From assembly GCA_029783825.1 (NCBI GenBank), contig JAREIK010012111.1, positions 372,001 to 436,000 of the forward strand: DNA of 64,000 nucleotides, written 5' to 3'. Positions 12,101-24,931 of the stretch are shown one piece after another (within the stretch, counting starts at the first letter, position 1; each line of letters opens with the position of its first letter). Below the pieces are notes generated by a model that made no database searches, was not told the DNA's origin, and saw only the letters and a program-made list of their open reading frames with translations. Origin of the DNA: Sapria himalayana (lineage: Eukaryota > Streptophyta > Magnoliopsida > Malpighiales > Rafflesiaceae). The translations under genes and the position numbers were made by a program.

Positions 12101-13720
12101 ATTGCTATCCAAGAGAGTTAAAATCATTTTAAATAAACACGTCATTGCCTCAATTCCATTATATCATACTTAGGTATTCAAACTACTTATTATGATTATT
12201 AAGAAGATGGAGAGATATGAGTCCAAATATTTATGGGGTAATGAGAAAGACCTAAAATATTTGAGATGGTTGAAATAGATAAATTTGTGCAAGCAAGGAG
12301 AATAAGGTGGATTGGAATTCAAAATATATAAGAGATATATCGATAGTGACGGAAGTAAAATTATAGTGGGAATTTTTTACTAAATTGTCTCTCATCAATA
12401 GATTTTTGAGGGATATATATTATAGTCTGAGATTCCCTAAAATAAAGAAGATATATATAGACACCCCAATGTGGAAAAGAATAAAAAAGAAAAGTGTCTA
12501 AATAGAGGAGCATATAACTTAGAAATTGGGAAATAAAGTGATATCTTGTTGGCATAATAAATTGCTAGAGTTAGAAAAGGTAAGCATGCTCGCGTGATAA
12601 ATGGTTGATTACCAAAGAATTTTATAAAAAAAATGAGTGACATATTAATAAGCTAAACAAGATAGTTCCTCCTAGCATGGTGGAATGAATTATTAAGGTA
12701 AGAAAAAAACTAGTGCTAATATGGTTACAAAATAAAGGTGTATATACTTTTTATTTCAACTGGGAAGTTTTTCATACTAATGGCAAAATAACTATCAATC
12801 ACATTGGAATATGACATAAGCATATTCCACAAAAAATCTCATTTTCAGTTGATGATTAGTAAATAATTTCATTCCAATAAAAGATATATTAATGCAAAAA
12901 GATTATAACTATGCTTTCCACTATAATAATTGCCCAAATAAAGAGTCATGTATTCATTTAATATTACATGGAAGATTCTCAAAAAATTTGGCCGGAATAT
13001 TTTTCCAATACGAATATCATAAATTATATGACTAAACAAGCACTCAAACTAGGCATGCCCATGAATATGAAAATCCTGGTGGAAATGCCGTGGATCAAAA
13101 GATATATTTCATTGCTAAATATATAGAAAATACGGAAAGAAAGAAATGATATTAGATTTAGAGATAACAAATTTTCAATTGAAAGAATCATATTCTTGAT
13201 TGATTCTCTAATCAAAAATATAACATTGGCTCGTAAGTCAAAATTAGAAAATAGTAGAAGCATAGGAGAATTGAGATGCCTAGACTAAGAGCTACAACAC
13301 ACAGTAAGGAAAAGATTAGGAAGAAGAGTTAGATAGAATATTAGGCCAAGTAAAATGACACAACATGTAAGGCAAGTGTTTTATTTGTGGTATTGATGTC
13401 TCTTCTGAGCTACAAGAATAGAAAGTGTTAAGGGAATAAAAGAAGGATATGCACAATGAAACCATTCAAGAAACAGAGAGATAATTCTAAAAGGAAAAGG
13501 CATATCAGAGGGAAAGTTAAATTTACCACATTGTAAACTTTAGCTTTTTATTTTTTTGCTAGATTTATTTCTATAATGGTTACATTGTGATTTTATGTAT
13601 ATTCATAATGCATAGAATTTGTATGGTGCCTAGTACTTGGTAGGTTAGCCTAAATCGACCAACTTTTTAGTCTTCTATAAACTGTTTGTTTTATTTTAAT
13701 AAAGTTGTGCATTAAAAAAA
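9182..13720 (+). mobile_element. Decayed L1-type non-LTR retrotransposon (LINE)
   Basis: Endonuclease, reverse transcriptase and C-terminal zinc-finger segments follow one another on the plus strand. They end in 'aataaagttgtgcatt' and a short A tract (13700-13720), the layout of a plant L1 element. The 5' ORF1 region is poorly recognisable between about 9182 and 9800 (a weak gag-like frame). The 5' border was set by the CACTA terminus just before it and is approximate. No clear target duplication was seen. Confidence 0.8.
9806..13060 (+). pseudogene. LINE ORF2 pseudogene (endonuclease plus reverse transcriptase)
   Basis: Pieces in order: the C-terminal part of an AP-like endonuclease with 'DFNNYIFNSGLIDMRFEG' and 'RLDRVLINHEWNN' (about 10240-10370); a linker with 'WLKERDKNTQFFHSLAKK' (about 10795-10850); and 'APTLEQVKEIV' leading into reverse transcriptase (11040 onward). 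Then come 'NMSYKVISKILA' (11288), 'LPIKLNIEKAYGGVD' (11463-11507), a 'YADDTKIF' type box (about 11796-11818, with a frame break), 'SGQTINF' (11880-11900) and a 'CIHLILHGRFS' zinc-binding segment (about 12950). Many stops and frameshifts make it non-functional. The enzyme copies its own RNA into DNA at a nicked target. Confidence 0.85.
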
Positions 13721-14068
13721 CATTTCAAATGATCCTTTAAAAATCATAATCCTATGTGTTTTGTGGGTAGTAGATTTTCAGGGTCTCATCATAAGACTCT
13801 ACATGCCTTCTAATACTTTTTTATCTTTTACCACTTCATGAATCTAAACTAGTCTAGTTTTTTAACCAAAGTGAGAATCTATCTATGCTGACTATTACTC
13901 GTATAAGTTTTTTTTAAAGCAATATCATGTGATTCTATTGGACACCATCAAATAGTACCAAACTCACCTATCGATCACCAAGTATGTTGATTGATTATAA
14001 CCATACACTTACACCTATTTAATATGATGTCCCTATACACATGTAATGTTAGATACCATATCATATTA
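13721..14068. other. Non-coding spacer between LINE and CACTA element
   Basis: About 350 bases of ordinary AT-rich sequence. No motif recognised. Confidence 0.5.
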
Positions 14069-15245
14069 CACTAAAAATAACGAAAATATCGACCAAATTA
14101 CCGACCTAAAAATTAGATCGGTAATTGCTGTCCAAATCACGACCATTTAGAGACCAGAAGAGGGTATCGAAAAAAAAATCAGACTAAAGACTGACCATAA
14201 TTACCGACTAAGTATTTATGGTCAGAAATCAGTTTGTAGATTGATTATCCAATATATTACTGACCATTTAACGACCAAAAATATATTACTATTAAAATTA
14301 GTCGGTATACTGGTTTTTCAAATTATTTATAATTTACTTATCGACCAAATATATAGGTTGGTAATTACTGACCAATTAACGACTAATTTAGATATCTAAA
14401 GAGGAGTATTGAAAAAAAATATTTTCAACCAAATTTCTAACCAAATTTTCGAACCAAATACAAACCAAATTTCCGAACCAAATACTGACCAAATATTTTT
14501 GGTTTGGAATTGGTCTGTAAATTAGGAGGGAATAAGCGAAAAATATTACCGAAAAATTACCGACTATTTAACGACCAAAAATATATAATAATTTTTCATG
14601 GTCGGTAAAGTGGTTATCCAAAATATTTATAATGTCGTACTTATCGACCAAACTACCGACCGAATATATAGGTCGGTAATTACCGACCAATTCACGACCA
14701 TTTAATGACCAAAACAGGGTTTCAAAAAAAATATTCCCGACTAAATTTTCCATCAAAGACTGACCATACTTACCGACCAAATATCTTTGGTCAGAAATTG
14801 GTCTGTAAATTAGGAACGAATTAGAGAAAAAAAATTTGTCGAAAAATACAGACCATTTAATGACTAAAAATATACTACAATTAAACTTAGTCGGTAAAGT
14901 AATTTTCCAAATTATTTATAACGTTGTAATTACCGACTAAACTACTGACCGAATATATATGTCGGTAATTACTGACAAATTTACGACTATCTAGATGCCT
15001 AAACAGGGTTTCAGAGAAAAAATTTTCTCAACCAAATACTGATCATATCTACTGACCAAATATTTTTCGTTAGAAATTGGTCTGTAAATTATGATGAAAT
15101 TAGTGAATAAAAATTACCGATAAATTACTGACCATTTAATGACTAAAAATATATTGCCATTAAAATTGATCGGTAAAGTGGCATTCCAATCCAAATATTT
15201 ATAACTTTATTCTTATTGACCTTTTACCAACCATAATTTTGGTCA
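14069..15245. repeat. Left subterminal repeat array of the CACTA element
   Basis: Four or more degenerate units of about 250-300 bp. Each carries 'accgaccgaatatataggtc', 'ggtcggtaatta' and 'cgaccatttaatgacc' in both orientations (anchors near 14092, 14340, 14643 and 14935). In En/Spm such subterminal motifs bind the TNPA-type protein. Confidence 0.85.
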
Positions 15246-16639
15246 GTAATTCACATGTTTAATTTTTTGATTTAAAATTCACTTGCTAAGTCATTAATTC
15301 CTACATACATTCGCATCTCTACCATTTTTCAAAGCAGATGCGACTATAAGCATAAATTCGATCAATTTTTATCCTTTCTTCTAAATCCAGGTAAGTTTTC
15401 TTTGTTCTTCAGAATGCTTATACATATCTCCATTTCTTTGAATTTTATATAGACAATTGGATTTTCATTTTTACATTATAATCAGGTATTAGGTTTTTTT
15501 AATTCTCCTCCGAATTTCTTCATTTTTACTTCAATTTCATTTAACCTAACATGATTTTGACTCAACATAATTAATTAAACTATAATTTTTTAGTTTAATC
15601 TTTGTTCTTCTACTTTTTAGATGGTTAGGATTTTATTGATTTTGATTTGAATTACAAAATATTTGCATCCGATTAATCTTAATGTTAATGGGTTATATTT
15701 ATATAATCATATGAAATTATGTATAAATGTCTATACTTTAATATATATAATAATTAATGTTAGATCTGACTTTTATATAATGTTAATTATAAATGTCTTT
15801 ACTTTATTATATAAATACAAAATATTTATATAATGATTGATTTATCTGCTTCTGTAACTTAAGAAAAATTAATCTTAATGTTAATGTGTTATATTTTTGT
15901 TGTACCCAAATAAATTAAGTTCATATAATTGTATATATAAATTTTTATACATTTATATAATCATATGACATTATGTATAAATGTCTATACTTTAATATAT
16001 ATAAACGTACTACATTATAAATACATATTAATATGTTTACATATATATATATATTTTATAATGTTATATATAAATATTTATACATATGTATTAATGTTTA
16101 TAAATATCTATTCAACATTTACATAAATCTATCTATTTATATAATTTTTTATATAACAATTATGTAACATTAAATGAGTATACAATTTTGTAAATATTTA
16201 TATTACATATTAATTGTTATATAAATATAAAATATTTATCATGTTTATATAAATGTGATATATATATTATATATTATTTATAAAAGTTACATATAAATAT
16301 AATAATATTTAAGTAACATTTATAAAAATATCTTATTCACACATATTATATAGATACACGTGTTTAATTATATAAGCATAAGCCATTTTATATAAAAGTA
16401 TTTATAACTATATTTATAATAAAGTTAACTATTTTTATAACTATATTTATAACTTTACATAACTAATTTTCAACTATATAATAATGTATAATTATTTTTA
16501 TAATTCTATATAATTATATTTCAAAAAAATATTTACTATATGTATACTAATATATACCTATATATAATTATATTTTACTAAATGTATAACTATATAAATG
16601 TTATATATAATTATATCTTTAACTACATACATATTTATA

Positions 16640-18370
16640 ACTATATGTGTATAACTATATATAAATATTTGTATAACTATGTAACAGTAACACTCTATAT
16701 ATAAGTAAATATAACTATATTTTTAACTATATATATATATATATGCATGCATATATTTAATCAAAATATTTGTTTATAACGTTGTATATATTTATGTATA
16801 ACTACTTATAACAACTTGTATGAATATATCTATATATAACTATATGTTTGATTATATACAAATATTTATAACTATATATATTATATGTAAAATAATATTT
16901 AACTATAAATAAATGTATCTTACTATATGTATAACTTTAAAAGTTTTATGCATAATTATATTTAAATATTAAATTTATAGCTTATATTTAGTATATATCT
17001 GTATATAGTAGTATATAAAAAAAGTATTTTACTATATCTAAACCTATACATTACTATATGGATAAATATATAAAATTAAATGAACAAATTTATAAACCTA
17101 CATGTATAAATATATGTTTAGCTATATGTGTAACTATATGTATAACCACATGTAACTATATTCATAATTACATGTATAACAACATACATCATTATGTTAG
17201 ACTATAAGTGTATAACTATATATAAATATTTGTATAACTAAATAAATGTCTATATAATTGTATATAACATTATATGTAACTATATATACATATATGTATT
17301 AATATAATTAAATCAAAATATTTGTTAATAACATTGTTTATATTTATGTATAACTACTTATAACTACTTGTATGAATATATTTATATATAACTATATGTT
17401 TAATTATATACAACTATTTATAACTATATATATTATATGTAAAATAATATATAACTATAAATAATTGTATCTTATATGTGTATAACTTTAAAAATTTTAT
17501 GCATAATTATATATAAATATTAAATTTACAGCTTATATTTAATATATATTTGTATATAATAGTATATAAAAAAGTATATTACTATATCTATACCTACACA
17601 TTATTATATGTATATATATATATAATTAAATGAACAAATATATAAACCTACATGTATAAATAAATTTTTAACTATATGTATAACTATATGTATAACCACA
17701 TGTAATAATATTTATAATTACATGTATAACAACATACAACATTATGTTAAACTATATGTGTATAACTATATATAAATATTTGTATGACTAAATAAATGTC
17801 TATATAATTACATATAACTATATTTATAACTATATATACATATATGTATTCATATAATTAAATCAAAATATTTGTTTATAACAATGTATATATTTATGTA
17901 TAACTACTTATAACTACTTGTATGAATATATCTATATATAACTATATGTCTAATTATACATAACTATTTATAACTATATATATTATATGTAAAATAATAT
18001 ATAACTATGCATAATTGTATCTTACTACTTGTATAACTTTAAAAGTTTTATGCATAATTATATTTAAATATTAAATTTATAGCATATATTTAATATATAT
18101 TTTTATATAGTAGTATATAAAAAAATATTTTACTGCATCTATATCTATACATTACTATATGTATAAATATATATAATTAAATGAACAAATATATAAACAT
18201 ACATGTATAAATATACGTTTAACTATATGTGTAACTACATATATAACCACATGTAACTATATTTATAATTACACGTATAACAACTTACACCATTATTTTA
18301 AACTATGTGTATAACTATATATAAATATTTGTATAACTAAATAAATATTTATATAATTATATATAACTAT
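16640..18370. repeat. About 550-bp tandem repeat array (three units plus ends)
   Basis: The anchor 'tttatgtataactactta' recurs at about 16790, 17342 and 17892. A second anchor, 'ataactatatataaatattt', recurs at about 16651, 17211, 17761 and 18311. The unit is therefore about 550 bp, of almost pure A/T with frequent 'ataacta' words, between the left subterminal array and the transposase gene. Confidence 0.85.
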
Positions 18371-18420
18371 AATTAGAGACAATCACATTTGTTAAAGAAA
18401 TTGATTTTTTTTAACTAGTT

Positions 18421-21400
18421 ATGGAAGATGGTCGTGAATGGATGTACAAGGGCCGTATAGTGAATGGAATGTTATCTAATGAATGAGGATATAAAGTTGA
18501 TGAATTTGTTGAGTTTGCTCTGAGACATCCTGAGTGTGTTAACGGTGGTATAGATATAAGGTGTCCTTGCACTTTAGTTAAATATTAGAATAAAAAGTTT
18601 TTGAATGTTGAGACTGTGAAGATACATTTTTATACAAATGATTTTTTGGCAAATTACTATGTTTGGATATACCATGGTTAGAAGCAAGTCCATCAGAGGT
18701 ATTCAAGTTCAGTATAGGTGTCAGTAATTGAAACCGATCAGATGATCTCGAATAATATTAATCATACTACATACCATAAAATGGTTTTTGGAACTATGGG
18801 TCTTGAATTCAACCCGAATGAGGAAACCAATGCCGAGGCAAGAAATTTCTATGACATGATTCGAGATGGAGACAAACCTATATATCAGAAAAATTCTAAG
18901 CATTCTTAATTATCTACAGCCATGAGGATGTTAGAAATAGGGTGCAGACATATATGTTTGCAAGCATGGTTTGATAATATGTCTAATTTCATTTAAGAAT
19001 TATTGCCATAAGATAATCTTATGTCATTATATTTCTACAGTACAAAGAAGTTAGTTAGAGGCTTCGGATTATCCATACAGGTCATTCATTGCTATGTGAA
19101 CAATTGTATGATATACTAGGGTGATGATAGTGACCATAACAGCTGTAAAATATGTGGGCATGCTTGGTATAAGCAAAAGGTTAGGAGTTCTAGAAATAGA
19201 TTATATATACAGAAGTTGAAGGTGCCATACAAGAAGATGCACTATTTTCCAATAACACCTAGGTTGTAGAAAGTGTATGCATCAACCGAAATAGCTAATA
19301 AAATGAGGTGACATTCAGAGTATCATATGGAGGATGGTAAGATGTGTTACCCTTTTGATGCCACTGCTTGGAAACATTTTGATGGGTATTTTTCTGATTT
19401 TTCTTCTGAAGTTTGAAATGTTAGGCTGGTTTATTTGCTGATTGTTTTCAGCCATTTAGTCAATCTGGATAGTAATATTCTTTGTGGCCTGTGATGGCGA
19501 CATGGTATAATTTGCCTCCATACTTATGTATGAAGGAGAAATTTATATTTTTGACTGTATTAGTGTTGGGGCCTACGAATTCAATGGGGAAGATATATGT
19601 TTTCTTGTAGTCATTGATAGCGGAGTTGAAAAGTCTTTAGGGTGTTGGGGTTCAAACTTATGATATTTCCAAATGGAAAAAATTTCAGAAGCGCGCTACC
19701 CTCATGTAGACCATAAATGACTTTCTAGCATATTCTATGATGTTTGGGTGGGGTACAACTGGTATGTTGGTATGTCTGCATTGTATGAAAGATTCTGATG
19801 CTTTTAGATTAATTAAGATTGGAAAATAGTCATGGTTTGACAACCATCGGAAGTTTTTTCCCATTAATCATCTGTATTGATGTAACACCAAAGACTTAAT
19901 TAAGAAAAGAAAGGTTATTAAACAATTTATGGGGGTTAGATCTGAGGATGAAATTCTGCAAGAATTGAATAACAGAGGGTTGAGGAAGGTGATAGATGTT
20001 GATGCTGAGGTTTTGAATGCAGCTATATCTAAGACTTGTGGGTGGAATAAGAATAATATTTTCTAGGATTTGCTCTACTAGCGTAAAAACTTGCTCAAGC
20101 ACAATCTTGATGTCATGCATATCGAAAAGAATGTGTTTGACAATATTTTCAATACAATGTTTAACATTCCAGGGAAAACTAAGAACACATATAAGTCAAG
20201 AGATGAGTTGAATAAATATTGTCATTGTCCTCAATTTACAAAAAATCTCGTCACCAATAAATACTTTGATATGCCATTTGTTCTGAATAAATCATAGAAG
20301 AATGTTGTGTTGGAGTGGGTAGAAAAACTTAGATTTCTAGATGGGTATGCTTCTAATCTAGGAAGATGTGTGGATGCAAAAAAATTTAAGATATTTGGCA
20401 TGAAGAGTCATGATTGTCATGTAATCATGCAAAAGTTGTTACCAATTGCTCTTCGTGAATTCATGCCTAATAGAACATGGGAGCTGATAATTGAGATTTC
20501 TTTATTCTTTAAACAACTGACTATTTCTTTTTTGACTGACGAGGAGTAGAGGAATCTGGATGAACAAATTCTTGTTATCTTATTCAATATTGATAAAATC
20601 TTTCCACCTAGTTTTTTTGACTCAATAGAACATCTTATTGTGCACTTGGCTTACGAAGCTAGGATTGCTGGTTCTATCAATTATCATTGATGTATCATTC
20701 TTAAAGGTAATATTAATTCACTCAACCAATTCTTTTCCTATATATATATTTATATATACACAAAAATGACTTGTAATTTTCAATAATCTTTTTGTGATTT
20801 ACTTGAGGAAAATAAGGCATTTAATAATGAATAAGGCTCACGTTGAGGGTTCTATATCAATAGATTATATTATGGATGAGGCTGCAAAATTTGTATCATT
20901 CTATTTCAAAGAAAGGAGATTCAACTCTTCCACTTAAGACAATATGAAAGAGGTATCTAGCAGACTATAAATATACTATAGTTCATCTATATGTCCTAAT
21001 GAATTGTTCATAGGTTCAACCATTCATTGAGTAAGTATTTCCTCAAAGTCAAATGAGATCTATTTAGCATTATAATTTACTATTTCCTATCAATGTATCA
21101 ATTATTTTTAATTTCTTTTTTTAGTGAATGATGAATAGATAAACCTAGAGAGTTTCCAAACATGAATGACGAAGCTATCAATGTCGTGACGGAGCATGAA
21201 TTTCCATCATTTTTTGAAAAATATGTATGTTTACTTATAATAAAAATAACAAAACAATTGTATTGTTCTAATAAAAATTTATAATAGTAATCTAAACAAT
21301 CCACTTGATTTTGATTATAGGTTCATAATCGTGCAAATAAAATTTCAAATCATTAACTTTGAAGTATAGTACGAGGTCTCCTAAGAGAGGTTAGAATGTA

Positions 21401-22066
21401 CAATAGTTACTATGTGAATTGTTTTAAAATTCACATTAAATCGTATGGTAGTTACTGGGCAACAGAAAATATGGGGATATGAATTAAAGGATCCGTATGC
21501 AATGAAACCGAATATGACTATTATGAGACTCTGATCGAAGTGATTGAGTTAGAATTTAAAGCCCTCCTAGTTAAAAAACTATTATTCAAATGTGAATGAT
21601 TCGACCCAACACCACATGTTGGTATTATTATCCATCATTGATATAAACTTGTCGATTTGCAAGATAAAAAATGATTCAACGAGTATGAACTTTTTGTCTT
21701 AGTAGTACAAGTATCACAGGTTTATTATTGTGAATATCGGAGTAAGACCGATCCTAGAAAGGATTGGAAAGCTGTGTGCAAGATCAAAGCAAAAGCTCAA
21801 ATTGACATCCCCACATCACTAAGTACTGAATTCATAGAACTAGCTTTTCAAAATGATAACAATGATGTTATAATCGAAGTTGTGGTTAGGGACAAAGACA
21901 TCATTTTAGTCATATCTTTTGCGATGGATACAAGTGAGGATGTATATGATGAAAATGTAATTGATTATGAGAAAGAAACGAGTGATGAAGAGGAGTTTAA
22001 AAATGATGATACTACATCTGAAGAAGAAGATGAACTAAATTTGGATGATACTGGTGAGAATGAGTA
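18421..22066 (+). pseudogene. CACTA TNP2-type transposase pseudogene
   Basis: Opens with MEDGREWMYKGRIVNGMLSN, followed by 'FVEFALRHPECVNGGIDIRC' (18505-18565): the transposase-associated N-terminal domain. TNP2 core landmarks follow: 'CKICGHAWYKQKVRSS' (about 19148), 'KVPYKKMHYFPITPRL' (about 19220), 'DGKMCYPFDATAWKHFDGYF' (19335-19394) and 'HNLDVMHIEKNVFDNIFNTM' (20100-20160). The DUF4218-like part has 'KSHDCHVIMQKLLPIALREF' (20403-20462). A DUF4216-like part near 21590-21790 has 'VYYCEYR' and 'DWKAVCKIK', and an acidic tail ends at 22066. More than a dozen in-frame stops and likely introns interrupt it. The intact protein would cut and move the element. Confidence 0.9.
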
Positions 22067-22140
22067 GATATTGAGTTTTATATTATTTTAATCGCTAATC
22101 ATTTTTGTTTATTTTCATTTCATTAAGTATTTTAAATATA

Positions 22141-23965
22141 TATGGCACGTGGACGAGGTCGAGGCAGCACGTTGCAAGGTCATACCAGTTATGGTATAGG
22201 TAGCACGGCCTCAGGTATGCCCGAAACTGGTAGAGGGTCATGGGTGGATGAGACGCCATAGTAGACATAGAAGGTTGTGAATGTACCACGGCAACATCAT
22301 CAATTGACTGATCCACATAATGGTCCTGAGATTTTGATGAATGATCAAGAGATGTGAGAGAGAGAGGAATGAGATGTTGGAGAATCTTCCTCAGAGCACT
22401 CTACAGACGAGACTCTTCCTATTGCTCAATTTGATCCGATAATTGATAATCCATAAGATATAAAACTTAACAAATAATGTATCAATTTACAGTATTAATT
22501 TTTTTCTTACTTTCTAAAAAATTTTGGGTGATAGGATGAAGTTAGAACCGTCTGGCTCTATTTCTAGGGTTATGAGGATAATTTTCAGAAAGTTTTTTAA
22601 ACCTAGTGGACATAATTGGAAGTCACTCACACACAGAGACCAATTGATGATTTGGAGAGAATTTAAGATAAATATTACTACCTAGAATTTTTTACATCTT
22701 TTATTTATTCTTTTGTTCACTAATTAAAAATTTTTTAATTATAATTGCAGAAAGTTTACAGGTGGACATAGCCAAAAGAGACAGTCATAAGTGTGTTCTA
22801 CAAACATGCTGCCAGTCAGTATAAAGACACAATATACGAGATCAAAGATAAATGGTTGAAGAAGAGAGAAAAAGAATTGAGTGTCTCGGATCATGTTTTC
22901 AAGGAGTGGCGGAGCAGATGAGAATATCCTGATTATAGGACGATGTGTGATAAATAAAGCGGTAATCATTGCTTAGAGTGGGCTAGGGAGGGTAGTGACA
23001 TGTCTACACACACTCGTGGATCTCGCTCTATGCGTGGGCATGAATGAGCACTGATATTATTTTTAATTTATACTTTATATGTTTATTACTTTGTGAAATG
23101 TGTTCAATTATGCTTAATTTTCATTTCTCATAAGAAATTTTATTTTAATAGAATTAACGTATGTATTGTGTGTAATTATTGATAAGCAAGGAGGGTAAGA
23201 AGCCTAGTGCTCCTCGCTTATTCAGATACACGCACACAAAGGCTCATGATGATCACACTTTCATTGATTAGAGATCTAGTGCAGCAAATATAAGTTTCAT
23301 TAAAAAAAATTTTCTTTTTTTTTGAATATAAATTGGAATACGTATCATATATTTTTATTAGGCGAGTTATTAGGAAATGTTAGCTGCTGCAACTCAAGCA
23401 TATTCCCAGTCTACTTCAGGTTCATGTGATGGTGCAACGGATAGTTCTCATTCATCAGCTCTACCAATTGATACAAATCAGATTTGGTATGCGGCTGTTG
23501 ATGGCAAGGAGAAAATGCCCGTCTATGGTGTCGATTCGTCGACATCATTAGTCAACTCACTTAGATGACCAGATTATAAAATTAAATTTTAAGGATCAGT
23601 TTTGTATTTGTTCTCTATGATAGAGGAATTTTAGGACGTGATGCGAAATGTGATACAGTATCAGTTGGCTGATATCGAGCAATGCATGATCGACTATGAG
23701 GATGATAGGGATGAGTTGCATATGCGTTTTGACTAGCTTACAAAGAAGTTAAGGAAGGAGGACTATAGTTCAACCCTGATGATCTACCTCGGATTATTCG
23801 GCGTAATGCTTCAGCTACAGCATATACTCCATCACCTACAACAACACCTGTAGCAACTGCATCAAGACTAGTAGTAGCAGACAGCTCTATCCTAGTACTC
23901 GACATCTTACCATGCGGACCAGATATGTTGCAGCATAATAATTATGAAAATAGGATGGATGATTG
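22141..23965 (+). pseudogene. CACTA second gene (Transposase_24 / TNPA-like) pseudogene
   Basis: Begins MARGRGRGSTLQGHTSYG at 22141. Exon-like pieces then read 'KPSGHNWKSLTHRDQLMIW' (about 22603), 'FYKHAASQYKDTIYEIKDKW' (about 22795) and 'EWRSR' with 'EYPDYRTMCDK' (22905-22955). After these come 'APRLFRYTHTKAHDDHTFID' (about 23211-23270), 'VDGKEKMPVYGVDSS' (23500-23545) and a final coiled-coil-like stretch with 'DIEQCMIDYEDDRDELHMRF' (23674-23733). This is the order of plant Transposase_24 proteins, thought to bind subterminal repeats. Stops interrupt nearly every piece. Confidence 0.85.
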
Positions 23966-24179
23966 AGGATATTACACACATTTATTTTTCAATGCCTTAA
24001 ACTTTGATTTTGGTTTTCATTTTTTTATTTTCTTTTGACATATTTAATATAAATATGCAGTATATATAGTTGTTTGCTAGATTTAATTAGAATTTCATTT
24101 TGTTGCGTAATTTGTATATGTTTCTGAATGTATATATATTTCAAAGGCAATATTTCTAAATCAAAACTGGAAAAAAAAT

Positions 24180-24931
24180 ATTTGGTCAGTAATTACTGAT
24201 GAAATTGTGAACAAAAACCGACCAAAATTTTTTTAATATCAATCGTTGATAAAAGGTTAGCATATGGTCGGTAATACTTTTGGAGATTAATTATCGACCA
24301 ATGATTTTATAAGATTTTGGTCGACTTTTGGTCGTAATTTCGTCGGTTATTACCGACCATTTAGTGATCATTTACCGACCTAATGCTCTTAGTCAGAAAA
24401 TGGTCGGAATATAGTCGGAAATTGTTTGTCAGTAAATGATCTGTAAATTATCGGTAATTCCTGATTATTTGGAGACCATTTACCGATCTAATGCTTTTAG
24501 TCAGAAAATGATTGAAATATAGGCGAATATTATTTGTTGGCAAATAGTCTGTAGTCGGTTGGTATTTACCGACCATTTGGAGACCATTTACAGACCAAGT
24601 GCTTTTGGTCAAAAAATGATTGGAATTTAGTCGGTAATTATTTGTCGGTGAATGGTATGTATTAACGACCATTTGGAGACCATGTACCGACCTAATTATT
24701 TTGGTTGGAAAATTGTTGTAATATAGTCGGTAAATGCTTGTCGATAGAGGGTCGGTAAATGGTTGGTAATTTACCAACCAACTAATTTTTTGTCGGTAAA
24801 AAAATTAACGACGAGCAAAATTACGACCAAATAATTTGGTCGGTAAATGATCGGTATTAGGTTTCTCAACCAAAAAAATATAGAATTAGAGACCAAATAA
24901 TTAGTTGATAAATCAACAAATTTTATTAGTG
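24180..24931. repeat. Right subterminal repeat array of the CACTA element
   Basis: Degenerate units of about 105-120 bp centred on 'ggagaccatttaccga' and 'ggtcggtaaat' (anchors near 24360, 24470, 24580 and 24675), ending in the TAGTG terminus. An antisense open frame at 24448-24777 is a repeat artefact. Confidence 0.85.

Larger units (their letters stand above)
14069..24931 (+). mobile_element. CACTA (En/Spm) DNA transposon, about 10.9 kb, decayed
   Basis: It starts with 'cactaaaaataacg' at 14069 and ends with 'attttattagtg' at 24931, an inverted CACTA terminus. Dense 'accgacc'/'ggtcggtaa' subterminal repeats lie inside both ends. Between them are a TNP2-type transposase and a Transposase_24 (TNPA-like) gene in the usual order and orientation. 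The flanking trinucleotides are 'tta' (14066-14068) and 'tca' (24932-24934), one base short of a perfect 3-bp duplication. Both genes carry many stops, so this copy is not autonomous. Confidence 0.92.

Noticed and set aside
12361..13263. Antisense frames of 64-79 residues
   Set aside because: Shadows of the decayed LINE ORF2 on the opposite strand.
14069..15245. CRISPR-like reading of the regularly repeated 'accgacc' motifs
   Set aside because: Units are long, diverged and in both orientations inside a plant CACTA terminus. Nothing prokaryotic is present.
24448..24777. 109-residue antisense frame
   Set aside because: Falls entirely in the right subterminal repeats of the CACTA element. The protein is itself a repeat of the DNA unit.
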